The notes beneath the pieces are model-generated. The model did not search any database, had not been told where the DNA came from, and saw only the letters and a program-made list of their open reading frames with translations. A DNA stretch of 64,000 nt from Megalobrama amblycephala (Eukaryota; Chordata; Actinopteri; Cypriniformes; Xenocyprididae): assembly GCF_018812025.1 (NCBI RefSeq), contig NC_063049.1:40661503-40725502 (forward strand), in the 5' to 3' direction. The first letter of the stretch is position 1. Each line of letters starts with the position of its first letter. Positions 21,393-33,000 of the stretch are shown here, in pieces. The position numbers and the translations under genes are program-made.

Positions 21393-21695
21393 GTGAGTGA
21401 TTTATATGTACTTTACGACTATCAAAAGAACATTTAACCAATATTATCTAAGTTTCAGCGCATATAAATGAAGAAAAAAGATTAAAATGGTAACGCTCTA
21501 AAGATTTACGTTACATGTAAAAATAACCTCTTAACCTCTTGACCGTCTGCTAATGAGATATTATATATGATTATACTATGTTATTGTCGAATAGAGTAGG
21601 CAGACGGTATGTAATATGGAGTAAACATCTGAACGTGAGCAGACTGCGGTTGTAATAACAGTCATTGTGTTGTTTGGATGATCCTGCAGCTCATC

Positions 21696-24600
21696 ATGGC
21701 CTCTATCAGAGACTATAATGTAGTGGAGCAGTTCAACAGCAGACTGGAGGAGATCAGGACCAAACTGCTGGATCAGGCCATGGGAGAGGTGCTCAATGAC
21801 ACGGCTGCAGAGCTCTGTCAAGAGCACAGGCACTACATGAAGTCTGTCTTGGGTGAGAGACTCACAGGATTGTTTTGTGGTTGCCATTGGATGTGCATTA
21901 AAGTGGATGGACATGTAAGATGAATTATCTAGCATTATGATCCATCTACATTAAAAATAGTCTGGGTGATATGGCAGAAAAAATATTGTGGTACATTTAG
22001 CCCTTGAAATGTTTGTATTTACTCTGAATGTCTTATCTTTATCAAATGAGAAAACTTTTTTGTGAAAACTGATTCAAAGAAATGTGAATAGGCAAATAAA
22101 AGTGCATAAAAAGCTTAATTATATATATTTGGAACAACAAGAACTGATGAATTTTTCCAAATTAGACCAAGAACATGCATTAAACATAGACGCAAACTCC
22201 ACACTTTTCAGTGAGAACTCACCTTTTTGAGATCAAAATGGGTCACCCATGGGATTTGCATAGATCCAATGAGAAAGTGTTTTTATGGAGGTTGTTAAGG
22301 GTAAATAACTGGTTGCTTCAATAAGTACTGTACAGTGTTTCCTTTACTCTTTACTTTAAAAACTATGTCTATAATGGGTAATATTTTATGTATCTGAGAT
22401 ATAGTAAACAGTATTGCCATCTAATCAGCCAATATTGTCACTTTGTCTTTTATAACATGAAATTTTAACCAAATGTTGATTTTGAAATTTTTTTCGTGAA
22501 AAATTAGTTTTGGACATATAGGGTAATACAAAATAAATGAAAAATCCCTTAAAGTAACTACAACTGAGCATGTAAAGCAAATAAAATCAGTGCGCAGCAT
22601 AGCATGCCCCTGCCTCGCGCAATGTTCTCACCTTTTTCCCCCCTTACCTGTTTGCATCCCTGATTAAAGGGTTAGTTCATCCAAAAATGAAAATAATGTC
22701 ATTTATTACTCACCCTCATGTCGTTCCACACCCGTAAGACCTTCGTTAATCTTCGGAACACAAATTAAGATATTTTTGATGAAATCCGATGGCTCAGTGA
22801 GGTCTGCATAGCCAGCAATGCCATTCAGACTCTCAAGGTCCATTAATGTACTAAAAACATATTTAAATCAGTTCATGTGAGTTCAGTGGTTCAATATTAG
22901 AATTATAAAGCGACAAGAATACTTTTTATGAGCCAAAAAAAAACAAAATAACGATTTCATCAAAAAATATCTTAATTTGCGTTCAGAAGATTAACGAAGG
23001 TCTTACGGGTGTGGAACGACATGAGGGTGAGTAATAAATGACAGAATTTTCATTTTTGGGTGAACTAACCCTTTAATATAAACAGGGTCAAATTGGTTGG
23101 TTTTAACCCTAAGCATACTATATCATATATATGAATTTCTAAGGCCTCTAAATTACCAATATAATCTAAACTTTGATAAAAAAAAATGTTTTGCACACAA
23201 TCTACTACAAAGCTTCTGTCATCTGATTGATAGTTTATACATTTTTCTTTTAGCACGTAAAAGGCCTTTTAGTATAATTGTAAAAACATCCACCTTCAGG
23301 TCACAATTCATGTCTTTGTACTGTGAAATCATAAAATAAATGTAAAAATAACATTTATATTGTTAATATTTCAAGATGAACATTTACTGGACTGAAACAA
23401 CTTAAGTTTACTTGATCATCCATATGAAAAATCATGTTAAAATCAAAGGCTTTTCATCTCAATTATCATTGTATTGCATTGCATTATATGTTTTGCCCCT
23501 CAAAATTAAAACTACAGAGCTTTGGTCATAAAACTAAGCACTTAAATATCATATATTTATATATTTCATATTTCAAATGGCCCAGGACTATTTATAAGTG
23601 CTTATACATCATTTTTATTTATTTTTTTCCTACACAGATACTTGCTTTAAGAAATGCAAGGAGGATGAAACCATGTTTGACATGATACATGTTTACAAAC
23701 AAGGTAAGATTTTGACTGGCACAATAGTTTGACACTTTAATATACATGCCATCTGCAATGGGCAGTTGGACAGAATGACCACTATGAAATTTTTTTTAAT
23801 TAGATTTGAAGGAGAAAACATCTTCACTGAAAAAGAAGAGTGCTGAACATCTTGAGGTTGTGTCAGAGATTGAAGACAAGGAGCATCACAAAGCACTCTT
23901 ATTTCAGAGAATTGAGAAGCTCAAGAAGGATCAGGCCAGAAACAGGGAATGTGTGTAGACCTCTCTTTCCTCTCATGTGCTGTCATAGCCTTTATGTGTT
24001 GATGTGTAACGGAGAGAGAGTTATCCGGTCATTACAGATGAGCGATTCATGAACACTTTCTGAATCATTCTAACAAATAATTGCACAGAAGCACTTAATT
24101 TGTGAATCATTTACTAAGAATATATTTGAATGGCATGCACGTTATATGCCCATTAAAACAATTAGAAACGAGCTCTATTTGTTCATAAATGTTTCCATAT
24201 GAAGTCTTCATTTCCTGCATATGACTGTTAGGCGACAGACAGTCACAACAGACAGAGCTTTATTATTGCTGATGTCATCAATGCTTTTTTTATGCATTTT
24301 TATAGTGATTCAGTCACAAAACAAAGCCAACAAAGACAGACTGAAGAAGCTGAACAAATGTAAAGACGTCTTTCAGAAACACCTCAGTCTTGAGATCAGA
24401 AAAATCCAAGGTAAAGTTTTTGTGCTTAACTATAGCATGACTTGAGTATGAAGTTGTTTTTTTCTTTCATTATGCATTAAAAACATCATTCGAATAGAGT
24501 GAGATACAAAAGTCTGAGAGTACATTGAAAATCTATGACTTTTTTCAATTTAAACCTGGACATTTTAGGATTTTGAAGTTTAAGGATTTTGAATTTAATC

Positions 24601-26063
24601 AAATGTAAGCATTTTCAATTGAACTTTTTCACTCAAATTGTTGTTGTTGTTGATAATATAATTGGTAATGCAATTGTATATTTTAGAATAATTGCATTTT
24701 TAATAATCGTCTCATACTTGGATGTAAGGTTTGATCATTTATCATCAACATCTGTTGATTTGAAGGTGAGAAGCTGCAGTTTGTCTTCAGGAACATCAGT
24801 CGTAAAGATCCAGACATGGTCCATACGTTCCTCCTCCAGCTTGATGCAGAGGGCGTTTACCACAGTAAGTATTCATTTTCTGAGACTGATCTCTTTACTA
24901 TCTTTTAACGTTAAAACGAGTAGTTACCATAAAGAAATCAATTATTGTTAAATGAAATTTTCCTCCTGTATGTGATTAGGCCCCAGCATTGGTTTATACT
25001 GATAAAAGTATATATTTATTTTATTATTTAATGAGGTAATTTAATTATTGCATAAATAAAACTTAAATGTTTTTGATGAATTTGAGATTTTTTAAATGTT
25101 TTTGAAACATTTAAAAATGCTCACTTAGGCTGCATTTATTTGATCAAAAATACAGTAAAAACTATTGTGAAATATTACTACAATTTAAAAACATTACAAT
25201 TCAAAATCATTCTAACATGCTGATTTGCTGCTTAAGAAACATTTCCTATTAATTTCTGTTATTAATTGTTCACCCTCATGTCGTTCCAAACCCATAAGAT
25301 ATTCATGCATCTTTGGAACAAAAATGAAGATCTTTTTGATGAAATTTGAGCCATTTCTGTGCCTCCATTGACAGCCTACACAACTACCACTTTCAAGCCC
25401 CAGAAAGGTAGTAAAGACATCATTAAAGTAATCCATGTGACTCCAGTAGTTTAACCTCACTTTTAACCTCACGAGTGCTTTGTTTGTACAAAAAAGGTTT
25501 TTTTTACCACTTTATTTCACACAACAACATCTGCTTTTGCGTCAACACAACACGCATGTGTCCTGGTGCTCTTGTGAATGCGTGATAATTAATATTTTGT
25601 AAATAAAGTGGTAAATTAAAAATATCTTCATTTGTGTTCCAAAGATGAAAGAAGGTCTTACGGGTGTGAAACCACATGAGGGTGAGTGATTAATGACAGA
25701 AATTTCATTTTTGGGTGAACTAACCCTTTAATATTTTTGTGGCAACCGATTTGTAACAATATAAACGTCTATACTGTCAATTTTGATAAATGTAATGCAT
25801 CCTTGCTGAGTAAAAGTTTAATTTCTTTAAAAAAAAAATCCTACTTAGCCCAAACTTTTTAAACGTTAGTGTATAATGACTGACAAAACTAAGTACTGAA
25901 TAACATGATTATATTTTTCCCCTTAGTCATCTCTTGTGACCCTCCACTGGAGAAAATGGCACATCTAGAACACAGACTGCAGGAGACCAACAACTTTTCT
26001 GCCTTTCTCGCTAATGTCCGGAGAGAGTTTGTGGCGCTTCACAGTGGTGCAAAGATGGCCTGA
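21696..26063 (+). CDS. spc25: Kinetochore protein Spc25
   Basis: Spc25 pairs with Spc24 in the NDC80 complex, which links kinetochores to spindle microtubules; the C-terminal globular domain anchors the complex to the inner kinetochore. Coding exons: 21696-21852, 23638-23703, 23804-23950, 24306-24410, 24766-24864 and 25927-26063, in frame, 236 aa plus stop. Residues about 20-155 are charged and heptad-like (coiled coil, including LKKLNKCKDVFQKHL), then an RWD-like C-terminal domain beginning GEKLQFVFRNI and ending with the conserved TNNFSAFLANVRREFV. The human protein is 224 aa, so length fits. The start is the first ATG after a ctgcag acceptor. The donor after exon 3 (GAAT|GTGTGT) is weak but is the only one keeping frame. 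Confidence 0.93.
22678..23072. mobile_element. TTAA-type foldback element in spc25 intron
   Basis: A 395-bp palindrome with ends agggttagttcatccaaaaa and gggtgaactaaccct, flanked by TTAA on both sides (22674-22677 and 23073-23076). The arms share ccttcgttaatcttcggaac-type sequence. It is a shortened relative of 15451-16193. A piggyBac-like affinity is inferred from the TTAA duplication. Confidence 0.88.
25262..25727. mobile_element. TTAA-type element, left-truncated, in last spc25 intron
   Basis: The right end gggtgaactaaccct with TTAA (25728-25731) is intact. The left end begins inside the family consensus at ttcaccctcatgtcgttcc, so the terminus is lost. The element ends about 200 bp upstream of the exon at 25927. 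Confidence 0.75.
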
Positions 26064-26215
26064 CTGATGAACCGAAGCTAATGGATCATTTCAGATCCAT
26101 TTGAAACGGTCAGAGACCCAGACACCATATTTGTAGATATCATTAGCAAGTACATCAAGCTTTTATTTACCTTTTACATATTTTGTACATTCATTTATTG
26201 GCTTGTAATTTTAAC

Positions 26216-26221
26216 AATAAA
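26216..26221 (+). terminator. spc25: spc25 poly(A) signal AATAAA
   Basis: AATAAA lies 153 bp after the stop codon in otherwise unique sequence. It is the first canonical hexamer in the 3' UTR. Confidence 0.7.
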
Positions 26222-26302
26222 CGAGAAACAATCTTTAAAAAGTGCTTTGAAATTTCTTAATTTAGTTATACTACAGTGACAGGAAGTTCTAAACCATTGT
26301 AG

Positions 26303-26308
26303 TTTATT
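26303..26308 (-). terminator. nostrin: Candidate nostrin poly(A) signal
   Basis: TTTATT here is AATAAA on the minus strand, about 460 bp beyond the nostrin stop. Other hexamers further left (about 26162-26197) would make the 3' ends of nostrin and spc25 overlap. The choice cannot be made from sequence. Confidence 0.4.
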
Positions 26309-26770
26309 AATTACTGTGCTGTCAAAATCACAAATGAAATCTATTTTTTTTTCACTATACAATATATTTAGATAAAAGGTTCTATAGCCACACACTTGCA
26401 TTTAACTGATAGGCTTCCCATGGTCATGAAAAACCTGAAAACATGACCTTTTATAATTTTACTTTCAAGACTTTATGGGAATTTTTGTAGTAAATACATT
26501 TATGCTCTGCTCTAAAATATTTAATCGGCTAGATATTGCTCTTGTGCCCTGTAACTACTCACAAGATGTAGTACTGTATGATTTGTGAGTGAATCGTTCA
26601 GTGTTGAAATAATTCATTTAAATGATTTTCAAAAGTACGTTTTTCTTTAATCACATGGAAAGGTCATGTGAAGTAATTAATTTAAAGTGGGTTTAACCCT
26701 ACAGCATGAGTAAATCATAATTTAGTGGCACTGAGGTCAGTGACCTTTTTCTTCACATGCTCTTTCGAAG

Positions 26771-27067
26771 CTAAGCTTCAGATGACTTCATCGCAGTAAA
26801 AACAGGCAGCTCTTCGACGTATGTGGAAGGGAAATGTCCTCTCTGTCCGTTCAGCTCACCGAACCACCAGCCCGTGTCTTCCTTCTGAAAGATATCTAGT
26901 ACGTCTCCTGCCAGATTGAAGAGGGAGAGTCAACAGAAAGCAGGTGCTGAGGGATGATGTATTAAGATGAACTACCATATTACCTTCATTAATGTTTAAC
27001 TCGTCCTCTCTTTCTGACGTAAAGCTGTATAAAGCCTTGCATCTGCCGATAGAGCAGAATTCTGCAC
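26771..27067 (-). other. nostrin: SH3 domain exons of nostrin
   Basis: Two exons (27067-26984 and 26907-26771) encode a complete C-terminal SH3 domain: ALYSF motif, acidic RT-loop ([13 protein letters not shown]), [22 protein letters not shown] with the paired tryptophans and the FPxxYV ending. In mammals this domain binds the proline-rich region of eNOS and dynamin. Expected ligand-binding residues are present. Confidence 0.9.
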
Positions 27068-30000
27068 CTGTTTTATTAAATCAGTTTGTGTGTTAAGAAA
27101 ATTCTTGAATGGAAGAGAAGATAAACACATGTGGCTCGCTGTTCACCTTTATCCTCTTCAGATTCAGTCACGCATCCATTAACCGGACCACTCTGTTGGT
27201 CATCGACTTTGGTCGTCTCATTCGAGGGCTCTTTGCTTGTCATATCAGGGCTTTGGTTGGTCACTGCACTTTTATTGATCATGGCGGTCCTCATGGACTG
27301 ACGGGATCTGAACGGAGTCTTTTTGATCCTCATAGGTCGGGAAAGCTGCACTACGCTGTGCTCACAGTCCTGGAGCAAAACCAGAGAAAGGATTTGAACA
27401 AGAACATGAAACCTTTTTTTTTTTTTTTTTTTTTGTCTAAACCTTGTTTATTAAAATTGTGATACTGTCTCTCTCCACCCTGCAGCCTTGGGGAAGCCAT
27501 ATATTACAGTCAACAAACTGTAGGCCGTTTAAAAGCAACAGCAAAAACAAAATATTATGCTAAACTAGTGCTGACCTACTTTCTCAATTAACCCACTTAT
27601 GTTTATCACTTGCATGTTTAATGGTGGTTTTACATAATATACCGAATCGGCCAAGGATGATTTAAGAGTTTCTTTTGACACTCGATTTTCACATAAATCT
27701 ATAAAAAAAAACATATTTGAGTATTTTGTTTAAGAAATTTCTTCTTAAAATTCTGTTCTATTATCAGTCCCCCAGTACCTACACAGACTCCCCGGTTTTT
27801 TGTTCAACTTTTCCCACAAGATTGCACTTAAAATGCATATTAATAATAGTTTTACTAAAATTCTGTGTTATTTTATTATCATTGCAGGGTTTTTGCATGT
27901 CTCAAAAAGTCTTAATTCACTCTTACACAAATTAAGGCCTTAAAAAATCTTAAATCAGAGAAGAAAGTCTGAAATTTATAAATTTATTGCATTAAAAGTT
28001 GCATGCATTGCAGAAAATCTATATCTTTCTCAGTATTTTTGTCCAGTTTTGCAATACAAATATCTAAACATCTTTGATGCATTTACTTGAGATGCAAATA
28101 TAAAATTAAGTCTTGAAAAATTGAACAAAATGAATTGTTTATGCTTAAAAGAAGAACAAATATCTTTCAATGAGTTATGAAAACCTCCCTTTGAATTAAG
28201 TTGATATGTATATTTATATGTATACTGAGTTCCATACATATACGTGCAAGTGTGTTTGACATATATGGACCATGTTTTCGGACCCCGTTCAAGGGGGCGC
28301 TGTCGATCCCCCTGCCACGCCCGGGTACAAGCTTCCAATAGGGTCCTCACACCATCGGTACTCGGGCCCTAATAATGCTTCTATAACTAAACATGTTTAA
28401 AACTCACCTTTTCTTTCCATTTAGTAATGCTGTCAGTGAATCGATGTCTTGATCTGGGTTTTCCCTCTAACTCCGCCAGACTCTGAGTCAGTTTGCAGTG
28501 CGTCGCCTCTAAAAGGTCCAGTTTGAGGATGGCCTACAGAGAGAGAGATCAGTCAGTGTTTGGTTTGTTGAATACCACATTTTTGATAAAATATACATAC
28601 AGCAGGGTTAAAAAGTCTGAATGAAAATTTCATTAAATCCTGTTTTGTTTTTTGGGAAACATTTGAAGTATACTTAAAATTTAGCAGAACATTAGAATAG
28701 AAAGTAAGATCTCACCTCGTCCAGCAACTGTTCTGTTTCCTCCAGGTTTTTTTGATTTGAGAAGTTTGGCTGTTCTGTGTATACTTTCACCATTTTCTCT
28801 AAACCTGAAAACCAGATTTATGTGTCAGCGTTGAGCTAGATGTCATATAATGTGAACAATATAACAGGACAGAACCACCTAATAAGATCTCTGAGGAATA
28901 AACCAGTTCTATTTAAAGGGGTCTTATCACACTTTTTTAAAATTCAGTTCCCTGAGGTCCTCTTCTAAAGTAGTGTGTCTGCAGTTTTCTTATCATTTGT
29001 TCTTCTGATGATATTTAGGAACAGTATCCTGTTTCTTCCTTATTATCTCAGTTTCTAAATACCAAACAAGTGACACTGACATGTTAGAAAATAACAGAAG
29101 TTCCACAGCTTAGTTTCAATAAATGTATTCTTTTCACTGGGGAGGCTGCTTTAAGTTGTTTTAAGTTGATTCAAAGATTTGTTTTAAAGGGTTAGTTCAC
29201 CCAAAAATGAAAATGATGTCCTTAATAACTCACCCTCATGTCGTTCCAAACCCGTAAGACCTCCGTTCATCTTCGGAACACAAATTAAGATATTTTAGAT
29301 TTAGTCCGAGAGCTTTCTGTCCCTCCATTCATAATGTATGTACGGTATACTGTCCATGTTCAGAAAGCTAATACAAACATCATCAAAGTAGTCCATGTGA
29401 CATCAGTGGGTTAGTTAAAAGTTATTGAAGCATCGAAAATACATTTTGGTCCAAAAATAACAAAAACTACGACTTTATTCAGCATTGTATTCTCTTCCGG
29501 GTCTGTTGTCAATCCGGGTTCACGACTCCGCAGTGACGCTGATGACGTGTTATCCGGTGCGCCCGAGCTTCGTTTACAGTCTGAGGGAGACGCACGCTGT
29601 ATTCAAGCTATTCTACATTGTTTGTATTTTGGTATTGCTATATTTTTTAAAATGGTGCATAAGTGTGCATGTCGCGGATGTCCTAATCGGCAAAAACAAT
29701 GACGCTAAAGTGCATTACCAACGCCGACAGATGAAAGGATTCAATGGAATCAATTCAATGGAAAGGATTCCGGAAGAGAAGACAATGCTGAATAAAGTCG
29801 TAGTTTTTGTTATTTTTGGACCAAAATGTATTGTCGATGCTTCAAAAACTTCTAACTAACCCACTGATGTCACATGGACTACTTTGATGATGTTTTTATT
29901 ACCTTTCTGGACATGGACAGTATACCGTACAAACATTTAAAATATCTATCTATCTAAAATATCTTAAACTGTGTTCCGAAGATGAACGGAGGTCTTACGG

Positions 30001-33000
30001 GTGTGGAACGGCATGAGGGTGAGTCATTAATGACATCATTTTCATTTTTGGGTGAACTAACCCTTTAAGTAGATTCAAAGATTTGTTTTAAGTTGATTCA
30101 AGATGCTGATAAGACTAATAAAGATATTCAGTGAAACTGAAAACGATTAATAATTGTGCACATTTTACAATGTGACCTTTTAAATGTATAGTTTTAAGGT
30201 AAAAATGGAAAATTAAATTAAGAAAATGCAGTCAATGCAGGATATTGAAGTTATTGATGCTCTTAAAATTTTTTATTAGCACCCCCTCTGAATTGTTAAG
30301 CCAAGAAAGAAATCCCATGAACCGCCACTGCCCACAAGATCTAAACCTTCTCTGTCGCTTTTTGTTTTTGTGATGCAGTCCTCTAGACGCTGAAGTTTAG
30401 TCCTGATGCCATCTTTCCTTCTGTCTTTCCCCATGACTGTTTTTCCTTCTTCCTCCTGCACAAACACACACACACAAAAAACAAAATAACCTATTTCATT
30501 TAAATTCCTTCCACATGAATTAGTGTTGTAAACTCAAAGACTTACAAAGTAGTCAGCCATGAGTAATTCAGCTTTGTTCTCGTCCACTGTAGCACTGACA
30601 TCCTCAACCAGTGATTGAATGTCTTTCTCTACATCAACCCTCCGTACGGCCTGCTCGATCTGTTTGTGACTCTGCCACCAAAAAACAAAACAAATGAAAA
30701 AACTGAAAAAGCTAATCAATCACACTGACCTAAAAGCCAGTTTAACCACTTCAAGAAAATCTATACAAAGACGTAATTGCTAGTTTTAAATGAAAGTTTA
30801 CTTCACTTTAGCAATTTTTGTTCACATTATATGGAAAATGCTTAAAATGTTGCCTGTTTGAATTGAATTAAAACAAAAAAAATATTGCAAGAATTCAAGG
30901 GGAAAGAAATATGGGTAACACTTTACAATAATGTTTCATTCGTTAACTACATGAACTAACAATGAACAATACTTCTACTTTATTAATCTTAGTTAATGTT
31001 AATCTCAGCATTTACTAATAGGCTACATTTTTAAAATCAAAAGTTATCTGTTAGCATTGCTTAATGCACTGTGAACTAAAATGAATATTTGTATTAACTA
31101 ACATTAAGGTTAATAAATGCAGTGAAAACATATTGTTCATTGTTCGTGTTAGTTAATGCATTAATGTTAACAAATGGGCCTTACTGTAAATATGTAATAT
31201 GTAATTTATACAGTCAAACCAAAAATTATTCAGACATTTTTGATATATTTTCACTAGTGGGTGCAGGACACTATAGTTCATTTATGTAAGTGAGGATAGC
31301 AAAATAAAGTAAACTGTGACATATTATACCCAAAAATTCTTCATACATTGGACTACCAGTAAAATCGATAAAAATTTGGAACCGAAAATTTGACACTTTG
31401 ACCTGACCATGTTTTGCTTAAGTGTTATCTGTAACACCTTATTTCAGGGTCTTTTAACTAGTTGCTTATTAGCATGCATATTACTAGAATATTGCTATTT
31501 ATTAGTACTTATTAAGCACATATTAATGACTTATTCTGCATGACCTTATTCTACATTCTTAATCCCAATACCCAATACATGAACTTAACAACTAACTTAC
31601 TAACTATTAATAAGCAGCAAATTAGGAGTTTATTGAGGGAAAAGTTATAGTTAATAGTTTATATGTGTTCCCTATACTAAAGTGTTACCATATTTTTATA
31701 TTGTAATAATTTCACAGTTACTCTCCAAATTAATGCAGAAACAACTTAAAGACAGTAAATATTTGTTTAATGGCATCTTTTTATGAATGAAGGCCAGTAT
31801 GACTGATACTAATACTGCTACTGACGTCTCTATGAAATTGATTTTTTTAAACATTAATTATAGACATTCAACATTACAGTATAACTAAAAGCTATCAATT
31901 TCAACATTTATTAGGCTTTAAAAAACTTTTAATTTAAGTGAACTTAAAACAATCTTCACAATAAACTCATTATAATAAATGTCATATTTACCTGTCTAAC
32001 AGGTAGGTAATATACAGAAATTGAATAAACACTTTCCAGTCTTCACTGCATAAATGATAAATTAAATATAGATTAATCCTTATATATATATTGTAAAAGG
32101 AAGTGTGGACATTTTGTGGTACTGTATGGCAACAGTAAATTAAATGTTTTTGAATGTATTGAATAGTATTTAATCCAGTTCCATTTCAATTCAAATTTAC
32201 ACCCATGAATTCAAAGGCAGAATCTAAAAATCAGAATTGTTCAGTTGCTCACGTGAATGACGGTCTGTGCGTAGACAGTCATGAAGAGGCTGTACTTGTC
32301 CAGGGCGTTGGACAGAGTCTCTATTCTTTGCTTCTCGAGCTCCTGAACGATCTGAAATGCAGCACTGAATCAGTCAAAACGCAACGGCTTCAGAGAGGAT
32401 AAAAATATAAAGATGTGGAAAACAGCCTGAACCTGGTAGCAGGTTTTCAGTGTGTTCTCCAGCTTCAGTCGGATGTGGTGACCCTCCACGTTGGTGTTGA
32501 AATATTCCTCATCAACTCTGGCCTGAAGCTCTGCTGATTTAGTCAATCTATTAAACATCTGGGCAGAAATGAACGCCATTAGTTTTGTCTTTTGTCACAA
32601 ACATAACTGTGTTAGTTGCTTTCCCCAGTCAATGAACAATCACAAATACCTTCTGCTTTTCTTTCTCCGTAGAGATTTGCTTATTTTTCTCCACAAAGCT
32701 GAAGAGAGCTTCATGTTCTCTCGTCAACCCAATCAGCTTCTTCTTCAGCTGTAGAAACACATTTCTGTTCAAAACTTATTCTCCTTATGGCAAAACAAAA
32801 GTGCTTCTGAATTCCTTTTTATTGGGTTGTTTGAATTGATCCCTCAGAATCAGAAAAACACTTATTTTCTTACCTTAATTTGCTCACTCCAGTTTGTAAG
32901 AACAAGCTTTCCAGACTTTTCAACAGCATTGTCGAGCTGTGTACAAACAAGACATAATGTAAACATGCTGCTGTAAATCCTAACATGTTGCATGCATATG

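Noticed and set aside
21678..21695. Upstream in-frame ATG as the spc25 start
   Set aside because: It precedes a ctgcag acceptor and would lie in the intron if the leader exon with CGG|GTGAGT donor is real; the ATG at 21696 gives the expected MASI-type N-terminus.
27109..27462. 117-codon plus-strand frame opposite nostrin
   Set aside because: Antisense shadow of the nostrin exon at 27147-27369 plus a poly-T run.
29485..29859. 124-codon open frame in the TTAA element as a real gene
   Set aside because: It runs from one inverted arm through the centre into the other arm and has no consistent family similarity; only the short THAP-like start in another frame seemed worth noting.
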